This document shows positions 12,301 through 22,805 of a DNA stretch of 64,000 nt, piece by piece. Numbering within the stretch: the stretch's first letter is position 1; every line of letters begins with the position of its first letter. The notes under the pieces were generated by a model. The model was not told where the DNA came from and ran no database searches. It saw nothing but the letters and a program-made list of their open reading frames with translations. This DNA is from Sipunculus nudus (Eukaryota; Annelida; Sipuncula; Golfingiida; Sipunculidae). A program made the translations under genes and the position numbers. The DNA is taken from positions 54,228,079-54,292,078 of the forward strand of contig CM049309.1 in the NCBI GenBank assembly GCA_026874595.1, written 5' to 3'.

Positions 12301-15192
12301 AAAGTTGCAGCAAACCGACTGACTTTCAAAAAAACTCTTATGATCGGCCCACCACTACTTGAAAGCTTTTAGTTTTACATATTTCATGCTGAATTGAATT
12401 AAAAATTTAACTTAACTAATATTATAACTTTGGTTTGGTATCTTTCACTGCAAGTGTTAATTTTACCTGAAAATATATTTTGCTGTCCTGTGTGTCTACA
12501 GTGTTAAATTGACATAAAGGAAACTGTGCTGAAAAAATAAGTCTATTCTGCAAACATGTCTGTCAGGATTGATGATTGGGCTTCAGTGTAAAGAGGAATA
12601 GAAATGGCATATTAAAACTGTTATTACAGCTATTGGACAGTAGGTCAGTTTTTTTTTACATAAGATATGATCATAAATTAGGATGTATTGTAAGCCTCCT
12701 AAGAGGAATCATTTTCATCATATCACTTTAAATTATTTCTTTTATTTAGGTTGACTATTAAATCCATGAAACTTTCTCTCTTTTTTTTGTACTGGAAACC
12801 ATATATACAGTACTCCTCATATATTTGATCTGTTATATATATCAGGTATTGCACCGGACCATATAATGAATAGTTATCAGTTGTCAGTACCTGTCACATG
12901 ATGATGCTTTGTTTGTACAGGTAGTCTACCTGAGAACGTGGTTGATGAATACCGGGCCAGGTTAGACGCCCAGCAGGTGATCGCTGAGATCATGTGGAAC
13001 GAGGGACGGGAACCAGTGCAGTTCAGGTCTGCTGAGAAAACCACATTTCTAAGAAATAACATGTCAGACAACACAGGCTTCTTTCCAATTCACGGAGCAT
13101 TTTTAGCTCACTGTCCAATTTGCAGAGCATTTTTATATAGACAGATTTCTGATGAATACTAGATGCTTGGTTGCTTGAAGTAGAAAACTATAAATATTAA
13201 TATTAATTAAATAAGTGGTGTGTTGTAATTTCCAAATGTCATTTTTACCATGCTTTTAAATGTTTCTCTCAGTTATTTGCAAATTTTGTCTGTTCAAATT
13301 TGCAAGTCCTGATTGTTGTATATCTTTCTTTCAGAGCCAATCAAGCTCCAAATTTGGAATTAGAAAAATTCCTCGAGGATGTGAGGTACTTACTTTAAAA
13401 ATATTATTGAGGATTTTTCTTCAGTTATGAATTGCATTGTAAGATCTGAATAGGACAGTGACAGAATGGTTACCTGTATCTTCATTGTATATTGATTTTA
13501 ACATTTTATATGTTCATATTAGATTGTATATTTATTGCTGATTTTGAACTCAATCCAACAGATTGAGAATAATATAAGCTGAACAAGGATATTAAAGGTG
13601 TAAAAAAATTTAGAGAGTAAAGAACTAAGCATTGCATCTGGTCATAGTTTTGTTTTGGACATATTTAATAAAAGATGTATTATATTATATATTTAGATAT
13701 CATAATAGTCATTATTATCTGCTGGTCAGCAATTTTTATCTATACACCTTTGTAAAGAATCCCAAAATATAATTTTGAAGGAATGGGATCTACCCACTGA
13801 CGGCCTTTGCCCTGTCTCAAGCGCCTCAGGCCAGGCCTAGAGCGACAACCCCGGAGGTGGCCGAGTCTGTGAAATCAGAGTCCCCCGAACCTACGGACAC
13901 AGAGTCTCGCCTGATTGTAGGGATGAACTGCCAAGTAAAGAGATCTGAGGACAATACATTACATGTTAGTATGGTTGTCATTGTCAGTTGTCAATGTGTT
14001 AGCTAGCTGGTATATCTTGCATATGCATATTTCATACTGAAATTTTGACTGGTAATTTTGCAGGCACAACTTATTGGGTTGATTCAGATGTTTATTGCTG
14101 TATCTGTAAAAAGTCTATTGTTACTGGTGCCTCTTATTGTTTTTCTCCTCAGTAGAATTATTCTGTGAATTGTAATGACACTATTATTTAAAAAAACAGG
14201 AATTGTATAATTAAACCAGGAGAGGAGTTACTCTTGGCACAAATTGAAAATATTACATCCACCCTTAATGCTGAACCCCATCAATTCACAAAAAGACATC
14301 ATTTATTTGGAAAAGTTAAGCGCTAAAAAGATTCTTGTTTCTCGGTCCCTATTACTCTGTATTTATTAATGTTTTCTATAGATATACTGAAGAACACACA
14401 GAGTAATGCAAATGTCCCCTGATTGGACTGAAAATGTTTATTTACCTATTTCTGTAAATTTTGAGTTGAAAAGACAAGATCATATGCTGTGTAACAAAAT
14501 AAGGTTCAGATAAATGAATGAGAGATTTAAAACAAAATGACACTTTCAATATTGATATGAGATATGATGACGTCTTGTTTGTAGTTGGTGATCTTACTGA
14601 AGATGGATGACCGGATGAATCGCCAGCTGAGCTGTGAGATTGGAGAAGAAGACACGTCAGCTGGTCTGGCGGATGAACTGGTGCACTATGGATTCATAAG
14701 CTCTGTAAGTAACACTCTCAGTATTGTCAGTCGTCTTTGTAGGGCAGTATTGTTATTCAGCTCTGCAAGTCAGAATTGTTGTTCAGCTTACTCAGTAAGC
14801 AAGTGAATTGTATGATACTAATGTGCTCATTAAGTATTGCTGCTGATCAGCTCTGTAAATAGCACGTACTAATGTCCGTTAGGTCAGTCAATATTACTCT
14901 CAAACAGGTTTGTCATCAGTGCTCTCTGTCAACACTATTTTTTGCTGTCAGTCCAAATAGCTAAATTTGTAGTGCTCTGAAAGAAGTGCTCTGAAAGTAG
15001 CCCAATCAGTAACAAACAGAATATTGCTCTAAAAAATGCCCTGTCAGTTACAAACAATATTTTACCAAAAATTCACACTGTTAAATGTTTCAGATGGATC
15101 GGGACAAGTTGGCCACAATGATTGAGGAGAACATCACGTTGAGAAGTCAGAGCTCCTCTCCTGCCGGCCAGCTGGTTGTTGCCAGTGCCTGA
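320..15192 (+). CDS. NRBP1: Nuclear receptor-binding protein (NRBP pseudokinase), 3' eight coding exons, 5' partial
   Basis: Coding segments are 320-378, 2879-2980, 3435-3567, 12921-13026, 13335-13385, 13781-13964, 14585-14704 and 15094-15192. They join in one frame into 283 residues plus a TGA stop, with AG acceptors and GT donors throughout. What is visible: the end of the kinase-like domain (VTTAVDIYSFGICALE, then FISRCLEKDTSMRPSARDLL), the NRBP signature LFEVHSLKLLSAHSFV, a linker with GREPVQFR, LELEKFLEDVRNGIYPLTAF, an acidic Pro/Ser/Thr stretch, and the C-terminal helical part LVILLKMDDRMNRQLSCEI ... LADELVHYGFIS. The order and spacing match vertebrate NRBP1/NRBP2 to the C-terminus. In known members NRBP is a catalytically inactive kinase-like adaptor linked to ER-Golgi trafficking and to cullin substrate-receptor complexes. 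The N-terminal lobe is outside the window. The single invertebrate gene predates the NRBP1/2 split, so the symbol is by homology. Confidence 0.95.
379..2878 (+). other. NRBP intron (2.5 kb)
   Basis: AT-rich intron between two supported exons. It holds a poly-C run near 1326-1339 and scattered poly-A and poly-T. I see no coding exon or structured repeat here. The reverse-strand ORFs at 1156-1449 and 2105-2473 have no recognisable domain and look like chance. Confidence 0.6.
2879..2980 (+). CDS. NRBP1: NRBP exon
   Basis: The acceptor AAATTCAG ends at 2878 and the donor GTATGT starts at 2981. It encodes MAVLGIPGNGDTGHHISQEC followed by a helix ending DDKPQK. This aligns with the segment after CALE in vertebrate NRBP (ALEMAVLEIQGNGE). 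It has 34 whole codons, phase 0 at both ends. Confidence 0.9.
3435..3567 (+). CDS. NRBP1: NRBP exon (end of kinase-like domain)
   Basis: The acceptor TGTTTACAG ends at 3434 and the donor GTAAGT starts at 3568. It encodes FISRCLEKDTSMRPSARDLL and then LFEVHSLKLLSAHSFVNNA. The Arg of MRPSA corresponds to the invariant subdomain XI Arg of kinase folds. It ends with one base of a split Ser codon completed at 12921. Confidence 0.93.
3809..6041 (+). repeat. Array-bearing repeat element, copy 1 (six ~337-bp units between CTCAGCTGACT ends)
   Basis: The left end reads TTTTAGCTCAGCTGACTG. The right end, in reverse complement, carries CTCAGCTGACTGGG followed outward by the palindrome TGACCCATGGGTCA. 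The two ends thus share an inverted CTCAGCTGACT core of about 13 bp. The interior is six tandem units. A landmark GGTGGCGCCACC box falls at 4153, 4490, 4826 and 5164 (intact), near 5500 (decayed) and at 5837 (one substitution), a period of 336-338 bp. Each unit also carries a conserved 'GTTACCCATATCCTT' block and a 'CTGTTAACAGGGCACAAATTGTAA'-like stretch (motif described in part). Units alternate in type: 4390-5060 and 5065-5735 are near-identical dimers, offset by 674 bp. No coding capacity is seen. The same family recurs at 48981-50600 and, decayed, at 59926-60505. Confidence 0.85.
6521..6573. repeat. GC-rich inverted repeat (hairpin-capable)
   Basis: CTTGGCGGGCGC at 6521-6532 pairs with GCGCCCGCCAGG at 6562-6573 with one mismatch, around a 29-base spacer. 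It stands out sharply in GC against the AT-rich intron. It may be the middle of a decayed palindromic transposon, but outer ends were not found. Confidence 0.5.
7611..7675. repeat. (TG)n/(TA)n microsatellite
   Basis: Alternating TG/CG repeats run directly into (TA)n and a short TATACACATG segment. A simple-sequence tract inside the NRBP intron. Confidence 0.85.
9806..9839. repeat. Homopolymer pair C15 A19
   Basis: Fifteen C are followed directly by nineteen A with no interruption. Such paired homopolymers are prone to sequencing length error, so the exact counts should not be trusted. Confidence 0.85.
9889..9995. repeat. 55-bp direct repeat with CACGTG boxes
   Basis: Two copies of a segment beginning AAACACGCCAGAC(T/C)CAGTC and containing CACGTGAACCTT and a distal TAAAAG, with starts about 55 bp apart (9890 and 9945). 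Each copy carries one palindromic E-box CACGTG. Divergence between copies is low. Confidence 0.65.
10446..11910. repeat. Diverged ~360-bp tandem repeat dense in CAGGTR / YACCTG
   Basis: Landmarks recur at about 360 bp. TTACCTG...GTGCAGGTGAG is near 10797, TTACCTGAACTCACCTGTACAGGTGAG is centred near 11175 (motif described), and TTACCTGTACAGGTAA is at 11525-11540. CAGGTAAC(C) landmarks lie near 10655, 11018 and 11371. A fourth, more decayed unit extends to about 11900. By eye there are about 20 CAGGTA/CAGGTG sites on the two strands in 1.5 kb. No coding potential is seen. Confidence 0.6.
12921..13026 (+). CDS. NRBP1: NRBP exon
   Basis: The acceptor GTTTGTACAG ends at 12920. The donor is GTCTGC at 13027. 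It encodes SSLPENVVDEYRARLDAQQV followed by IAEI...GREPVQFR. It corresponds to the IPEN...AEI...GREPVQ segment of vertebrate NRBP. Reading through the donor gives a spurious longer ORF to 13162, which is intronic. Confidence 0.9.
13335..13385 (+). CDS. NRBP1: NRBP exon (51 nt)
   Basis: The acceptor TTTCTTTCAG ends at 13334 and the donor GTACTT starts at 13386. It encodes ANQAPNLELEKFLEDVR, matching the LELDKFLEDVRNGIYPL landmark of the family. Both ends split Arg codons. Confidence 0.9.
13781..13964 (+). CDS. NRBP1: NRBP exon
   Basis: The acceptor TTTTGAAG ends at 13780 and the donor GTTAGT starts at 13965. It encodes NGIYPLTAFALSQAPQARPR, an acidic Ser/Pro/Thr linker, then RLIVGMNCQVKRSEDNTLH. 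The last block equals the VLMQCNIESVEEGVKHHL region before the C-terminal helices of vertebrate NRBP. Confidence 0.9.
14585..14704 (+). CDS. NRBP1: NRBP exon (C-terminal helical region)
   Basis: The acceptor TTGTTTGTAG ends at 14584 and the donor GTAAGT starts at 14705. It encodes LVILLKMDDRMNRQLSCEIG and then LADELVHYGFISS, matching LTLLLKLEDKLNRHLSCDL...LAAELVQLGFIS. Confidence 0.92.
15094..15192 (+). CDS. NRBP1: NRBP terminal coding exon
   Basis: The acceptor AAATGTTTCAG ends at 15093. It encodes MDRDKLATMIEENITLRSQS and a short Ser/Pro/Val tail ending VVASA, then TGA at 15190-15192. The 3'UTR follows; its end is not determined. AATAAA hexamers occur at 17077-17082, 17512-17517 and 17516-17521. 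Confidence 0.9.
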   Translation: MDRDKLATMIEENITLRSQSSSPAGQLVVASA

Positions 15193-18100
15193 GCCGAGTG
15201 TCAGGTCAGCAGGCTCTGTTGCAGCTTGTCTGAACGTGGCAGCCTGAGATACAGCCACTACTGTCTTCCACAGGTCACTAGGGCAAGGGTATTTGTTTAT
15301 GGTTCAGGTTCAAATTTTACCGTTATCTTTAAACTAGTCAAGTAACCATTTCTTAGGCACCAGAAGAGGCTAAGTCTTTACAGGTTTTATGTATCCGAAT
15401 ATGTAGTTCCAAAGAATTCTCGGTATGGGCCATGTAACAGCTGCCTGGACAATGCCAAAATTGACCATGAATGGTTAATATCCTATGTGAGGTTACACTA
15501 AGGTTATGGTGAAGCTGACAGTGGCCAGTAAAGTCTGTCAGTGTGGTGGAGATTAACGTATACTGCAGATCGTAGATGAAGAGTAGTCAGTCCAGACTCA
15601 TAGATGGTCTGATGTTAAGGCTGGGTCCAGACTGTAATCTAGTCCAGAACCATATGTGTTCATTTGCTATGCCTGGAATATCCCGTTAATTTCTGCCCTT
15701 GCCTTATGTGACAAATTAATGTACTCAGTATATTATAATCATGCAACAGGGGCCACAAAGATGTGTGATCAAGGCTTGTAGCATCTTGGGAATCAGTCTT
15801 TTTTTTTCGCATGTCACTCTGATTAAGATTAAACAGCTGTGGCTGTTATATATTAAGTATCTCATGAAATTGGGAACAAAGTGGGCAAGAAATACTCATC
15901 ATTATTAGATCTGAATAGAGTCACACATGAACTACTTAGATCACCCATCAAGAGCTTCAACATACAGAAATTAAGCTTGTCTGAGTTTTAACCGTCTAAT
16001 TCAGTTTTATTGAAATTACCTGATCGTCCCAAATTATAAGATTAGGGGAAACACAGATTGCTGTTGTAATGATAAGAGGTTGACAAGTAGTTATGTCTGC
16101 TGTAAGACTTGGTGAAATACCTACTGAAAAGCTGTACTCATTTGTGCTGTCTGGGCAGTCCCCAGCTGCTGACAGAATTGTGATATCAAGTAGTAGCAGC
16201 AGTTAAAGAATTGACTTGTCAAAGCAAGATATATTTAAATATCAAAACAGGATAAGCAATCATGCAGGAGCTACCTGTGTATGTACACCTTAGTATAACT
16301 TTTGTGGATCTGAGCAACTGCACAAGCTGTAACTAATGATAGGGTGACTGGTTAACTTTTCGGTTGATGGGGCTATAATTATTTGCACTTAATTAAGAAG
16401 GCCAGAGCACTTTAAAGTGACTGTTCCAAGATGCTACGGAGGAGCCATTTGTAGGACTGGGTTAAGCTTTGGCAGAAACCCTATTGTTTTATTGTAATTG
16501 TGCCAAGGGCGCATTCCTTTCATGTTATAGAACCCAGTGACCTCAGCACATCGGTAGGGTAAATGACCACCAGTTGACCCCTAGGATGACCAATCACAGC
16601 GGTTCCTTCATCCCCCACTGTCAAACAGTTTGTCAGGGTAGTGACACTATATATGTCATAGTACAGATTATATTCCTTATGCAGTGGTCACAATACAATC
16701 TTTCAAGGACCCTCTCAGATTAACCACTGCTTTCTGTAGTACTGTTAGCTGGGTATTGCCACCAGGGAAGTTGGCACAAGATGAAGAATGTTCCAATCAA
16801 TGCTAGTAGATTTTTTGGTAACTCAGTATGATATCCAGCTGTTATTGGTCAGAATATTATTGGCCCTGGGCCAACTTACCTGGCAAACAATGCTGTATAA
16901 AGTAGTGGTTAAGATGAAAGAGTTATTGAACTAATGTAGCATGAACACTGTAAGGAGTGTGAGTACAGATGAGGTATGGGCAAAATATATTGGTTTCAGT
17001 GAAACTGTTATGTGAGTAACCAGTGTGTTTATTTTGGTCACTAATTTGTTTAAATTTCATGTAGCCCATGTCACTTAATAAATTCTTGCGGGAGTAACAA
17101 TAGTTTGTGAAGGCTGTTTTTGTGATCATGGATTTTCTTGCCTCGAGAAGGAGCCCATGAGGTTAGGTATCCGGGTTTGATACTGGTAAGGCCGATGTCT
17201 CCATGTTATTATGTATGCACTGTAAATAGCATGACAAGCATACACACATACACATGCACATACTTAATGATGAGTGAATGCTGCCTATAGTGATCCTGCA
17301 ATGCTGTGTTGTCATCATGCTTACTACAGTACACAGGTGCTACTTGTATCACATGTCTCATTTTCATTTCATGTCCAGTGTAGCATGGAAAAATTCCCCT
17401 CCATTTATACCCAAAGAAAAAGTGAGTAGGAAACAGATGATCACAGAAAGTCTCAAGAGATCAAAAATACTGGAGAGGAAAGTGAAAAATTTCTCTTCTG
17501 TAGATAAACAAAATAAATAAAAGATGAAAAAGTGGCCTATCCATATCTCTTGATTTTATGCCTCCAAAAAGACACTATTGTGCTTGCATAAAAAAGATCC
17601 TTGCTTAGTTTTGCTTATTACTGCTGGCAGGGTATCTTGTTGAGGTCAACAAACCTTGCAGATTATCTTTTTCTGGACAATAAGTCTCTGAAGCCCCTGC
17701 TGTCATCACATGCTAACTAATGACAGATGAAAAGTTTGGCCATTGTGACCTTTGATTTGTTTCAGCTGTTTACCATTGGTATAATGTTAATGGACAATTG
17801 CATTTTCATCAAATTTACCTGTGTACTGGAGCAAGTATACTTTTGCCCATTAATGTTTAATTGCACATTATGGTGCCTCTCATTTGAATATAATGCAAAG
17901 CAAATTGTACCTATTTTTGTATTGATTTATTTTTAATATTGTTTTGAGCTTACCATTGTTTGCCAATGTAAAGGGGTATGAAGCTGGAATCAGCTGGATG
18001 TAGCCAGCTTTTTGATGTGACCTTAAAGGGGCAAGCTTCTGTATAGAAAATGTAAATGTACGGTAGAATGTCAAACATGGAGACTCCCTGCAAGCTTTGC

Positions 18101-19176
18101 CGCTTGCCTCAATTTACGCACTGTAGTATGTACATCGTGGTATTGATGCATTAATAATGATAGTTGTGCACATGGGATTGACACTGCAGGCATATGTATG
18201 TGACATGACTGTCTTCTTTTATATGGCATATTGTCATGACAGAAGACTTCATGGCAGTAGCTGCTTCATTTGAAATTTCAGAAATATTTCATGTTTGAAT
18301 GTTTGCCTTACAGTATTGATAAAATCAAATGAAACAAAATGCCCTACATTTCCACTGTATACACACACACATTGAACTTTCATTCCGTTGTTATTGACAA
18401 TATTGGAACAGTACTAATACTTTGTTCTACATTTAATGTTGAACTCAATTTAAAAATATCATTAATAAACGTTTGGGTTACAAACACAACTGAAGCACTA
18501 TGTGCATTTATGGAGTGTGTAAGTACTTTATTATTGCTGCAGTTGTCAGCAATTTGTACAAATCGTATATAATAGCCTTTTTTGTGTTACTCTTGTTCAG
18601 TCTTAAAAACTGCACTTGGGATGTGATGACATGTTATTACATTAAACAGGAGCTAGCAGCCTTACTACAAGTACAACTTTGTATTGAAAATTAAGCTGTA
18701 TTTTTTTTCTGGGTTATAAATTATATCCAGTTTGTGCATAGGTTACCAATCATCATAATGTGTTCAGTTGGCTTGGTGTACATCATTCCGTTAATATGTT
18801 AATAAACCAGGTCTGGGAGAGTGGAGGAGGCCTTTGTAACCTTGGTGTTTCTGTTAATATCTTGTTGCTTTTATGGTCTTTTAGAGCGTCCAGTATGCAT
18901 TGTAGCTGTGGCTGTCCAGATGTTAACCTTGTACACTGTCATAAGCTTTACAACTTCAATTTTAAAAAAAAATGTTTAAAACATTTAATACTTGTAATAA
19001 TTGTATTTTCTTTGATGCATTGCATGATTTTTTTATCCCTCTGCAGTCAGAGACTATAAATATTTCTTGTAAATTTGGCTCAAAATTTAATTATATTAAT
19101 CTTTAAATTAATTCTCACTACTAACAACAGACCTTCAGGTACAGGGATGGTCGGCATCAGCATGTGCGTTTGAGAA
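15193..19176. other. NRBP 3'UTR and AT-rich intergenic sequence
   Basis: No coding exon is recognised. The 3'UTR of NRBP occupies the start; AATAAA hexamers at 17077 and 17512-17521 are the first plausible polyadenylation signals. ORFs near 17278-19059 are AT-rich, begin at random ATGs and show no family resemblance. Confidence 0.5.
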
Positions 19177-20105
19177 TACTGTGGTTGCCTTTAAATCGGT
19201 GGGGCTGAATTTTCGCGGTTTTTGTATTTTTAAAAGTTTCACGGGGTTCCTTTTTGCGTTCTATCATTAGTCTAGTAATATATTTTATTATAAAATATGA
19301 AACTATGAACTGTAAAATGATTTCATAAACCGCTGATTTCATTGTTATCCAGGTCTACTATTTCTCTGTCTGGATATCACATGTTCGAACAGTCACGGAC
19401 GGCTGAGCCGACAAGTGCGGGAAGCTTTGACCCCGCTGGCTGTAATTAGCCCCATAATGAACAGTGACATTTCAAATATATTCAAAATTCACGTCATCAC
19501 TAGCCAATCAAACATCCTTTGGCACATCATGATTTTGGTAGTGACTGAATTAGTCCTTTCTATGTGGTGGCGCTACCCTAGCGGCTACGTTCACTACTTT
19601 AGTGGCAAATTTATTTATTAACAATTACCAAATACAGCAAAATGTGAAGGAGTACCTTCTACTCAATATTCGTTTTTAGCGACAGTGGATGTCACCTGGC
19701 TTGGCACACATATACGTAATTTTAAAATATTACTGCCCGGCGGGCATTGACACTTTCCTGACTTCAGTCCAGAAACACTGCCAGGCGCGCCCAAACGGTC
19801 AGCACATCCCTGCAAAAGATCATGGTTTTTGCATCTAAGCAACCAGATATTATTTTTAATGGGCCCTGTTTTTAATTCTCCCTGAATCACTTAAATTATA
19901 TGCACCAGGCTCGATGGAAATCAACACGTAGCTGAAGATTAATCTACACTGTCGCTGGCTATAATTATAACAGCAGCTTCTGAAATTAATGATCATGGCC
20001 TGGTATATATGCATTCAAAAATGCGTGGTTTCAATTTCACGGTCAGAGAGCGACCGTGAATATCACAAATTTGAAACCACCGCAAATAAGAAGACAACCA
20101 CAGTA
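19177..20105. mobile_element. 929-bp TIR element (MITE-like, TA-flanked)
   Basis: TACTGTGGTTG at 19177-19187 is matched by CAACCACAGTA at 20095-20105. The inverted similarity continues a few bases inward (GCCTT versus GTCTT). A TA dinucleotide flanks both sides, as expected for Tc1/mariner-type insertion. An internal hairpin CACGGTC...GACCGTG lies at about 20040-20058. No transposase ORF is seen, so it is non-autonomous. One similar end (GGACAACCACAGTA) also occurs near 51723-51736. Confidence 0.65.
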
Positions 20106-21843
20106 ATTATTGGAACAGCCTGAACATGGTGAAAAGCTGTTAACATGTTACAGATTGTCTGATGTTGAATGTTCAGATGTCTCAATTTATTCAGTATTTT
20201 TCATAATATGAAATCCTCCATTCAAGGATCTTTTGTGCAGTATATCAGTGAGAATTATTTAGTTGGTTTATCCCAGTACAACGGGGTCCTTGACCATGTC
20301 GTGTAAAAGGCAAGTAAATGTCTTTTTAGGGACTTGTGCTTGAAAAACATTATTTAAATACATTGGGGTAATACTTGCCTTGTTCTCGAGATCATAATAG
20401 CTATCTGTTTCCTTTAACTGATGCTATAAAATAATTCCAAATTCACATGACAGTATTCTTTAGGATTCTTTTAAACAGGGATTTTTTAAAATGGGTAGCT
20501 GCAGTGTACTATTAGGGCAAGTGCAGTTCTATATTTGTTATAACAGATATACTTTGTGAAATAGGGGCCCTTCAGCATGCCACCACTATGGTGGTTAATG
20601 TAAACTAGGCAGGATCATGTATTTTAGTTGTAATGGTTTCTAACTCTGGCTCAAGGCATGGTCATATCCATTTTCTGTAGTTTAAATCTACGAAAGATAT
20701 GTAATCATAGATGTGATGAATCTGTTCTGAATCATAAATGATAAGTCTCCACCAATAAAATGATAAATAACCAAATACGACTGGAAGATGCACTCTTCCC
20801 CAGTAATATCAGATGTTATGAAAGAAAAATTAGAATGCATTTTACGCGTACTATACACAAAGTGCAAACCTTTTATCTTTGTTCTGCTGCAAGATTCAGG
20901 AATACTCGCAGAATCCTGCTAAAGCAGCAGTGAAGCAGTAGGATAATAGATGCTAGAGAGCAGAAAGCCTCATACAGGCTTGGTACCAAGTTCAGTAAAT
21001 TTTACACTGTGTGTAACATTTAAACTTAATGCTGTATTCCTGTCAGTTCAGCATTTGCCAAAATGAGCATGCCAAATTTATATTTATTCATGTATGGAAA
21101 TGAGAGAAAAAGTTCATTAGCTCTGGTTATGAACTAATGTTTGCTGGTTTCTTAGATGTTGATAATTCACTTCTTTGTTCAGTTAGATTAAGAAATTGTA
21201 TGGAATGGGTGCATATTCTATTGAATGGCCAGCCCACAATCTTATGTAGGTAAAGTTACTATCAACTAATGAACTATGTATTTCTGTATTTGAACATCTG
21301 TGTACAGGTATATGAATAACAAAGGGTAGTGTTAGGGGATCAGGATGAGAAGACCTTATACTTAGCATGTTATAGCATTGTTGCAATATTATATTAAGAT
21401 ATTATGTAAAGGAATATTTAGTCAGTATCATATGGATATACACTGATATGCAACAGAGAATGGTTAAACTGGATGTACCTCATATTTATTACTAGTTTCA
21501 GTGTGCACTCGTTTTTTGTGAATCTTAAACAATAACACCTGGTATTTCTTATTGCTTGGGTGTTAACACTGTGAGGGAAGTTTTCTCTATAGTCTTCATC
21601 ACTCTATTATTAAGTATACAATTTTTCTTCATTGGATATGATGCACCCAGTAGACTGCCGATGACGGAGCTGTCACATGCATATCAATCACATGATGTTC
21701 TGTGGGCGTGGGAAGGGTTTCATAAATGTTCACAGTTGCTCAAATACAATGAATGTGAATAAAACATTTTTAGCATATGCCAGTCTTAGTCTTAATATAG
21801 ACATTCAGTAGAGAAATTTTAGTGAATGTCCATTGTCACCAAG
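20106..21843. other. Intergenic sequence, nothing recognised
   Basis: AT-rich sequence between the TIR element and the minisatellite, with no coding exon, tRNA or repeat that I can support. Confidence 0.5.
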
Positions 21844-22805
21844 TGTGTGAGATGTGCCCAACAAGCAGAATGTAATCCCAGTTTGTGAGATGTGCCCAAC
21901 AAGCAGAATGTAATCCCAGTCTGTGAGATGTGCCCAACAAGCAGAATGTAATCCCAGTTTGTATGATGTGCCCAACAAGCAAATGTAATCCCACTTATCC
22001 CAGTCTGTAGCAGAATGTCATCACAGTTTGTGTGATGTGTCTAACAAGCAGAATGTAATACCAGTCCGTGATGTGCCAAAGAAGCAAATGTAATATTCCC
22101 ACTTAACCCAGTCTCTAGCAGAATGTAATCAGTCTGTGAGATGTGGCCAACAAGAAGAATGTAATCCCTGTCTGTGAGATGTGCCCAACAAGCAGAATGT
22201 AGTCCCTGTGAGATGTGTCTAACAAGCAGAATGTAATACCAGTCCATGTGATGTGCCAAAGAAGCAAATGTAATATTCCCACTTATCCCAGTCTCCAGCT
22301 GAATGCTATCAGTCTGTATGATGTGGCCAACAAGCAGATTGAAATCCCTGTTTGTTAGATGTGCCTAACAAGCAGAATGTAATCCCTGTCTGTGAGATGT
22401 GCCTAACAAGCAGAATGTAATCTCAGTTTGTGAGATGTGCCCAACAAGCAGAAATTAATCCTTGTCCCTGAGATGTGCCAAACAAACAGAATATAATTCC
22501 ATTCTGAAATTGTGCCCAAAATGCAGAATGTAATCAGTCTGTGTGATGTGCCAAACAAACAATGTTATCCCTGTCAATGTGTTTGGGGACATTGCAGTAG
22601 TTCATGTGATGTGCCCAACAAGCAGAATGTAATCCAAGTTTGTGAGATGTGCCCAACAAGCAGAATGTAATTACAAATTTGTGAGATGTGCCCAACAAGC
22701 AGAATGTAATCCCTGTCTGTGAGATGTTCCCAACAAGCAGAATATTATCCCAGTCTGTAAGACCAGCCAACAAGCAGAATGTAAGCCCTGTTTGTGTAAC
22801 GTGCC
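21844..22805. repeat. 38-bp minisatellite (about 25 units)
   Basis: The unit resembles GAGATGTGCCCAACAAGCAG followed by AATGTAATCCCAGTCTGT. Starts at 21851, 21889 and 21927 give a 38-bp period at the left edge; units drift in length and sequence further right. It lies in the convergent NRBP-SASS6 intergenic space. The reverse-strand ORFs here (22041-22259, 22534-22860) merely translate the repeat. Confidence 0.85.

Larger units (their letters stand above)
3568..12920 (+). other. NRBP large intron (9.35 kb), repeat-rich
   Basis: Between the listed repeats (3809-6041, 6521-6573, 7611-7675, 9806-9839, 9889-9995, 10446-11910) this intron is AT-rich and shows no gene. A TATAAAAG box in GC-rich context at 8086-8093 is not followed by a convincing ORF. 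Short ORFs at 8274-9139 on both strands have no recognisable product. Confidence 0.6.

Noticed and set aside
12877-13074. Reverse-strand ORF opposite NRBP exon 12921-13026
   Set aside because: A shadow of the real exon on the other strand.
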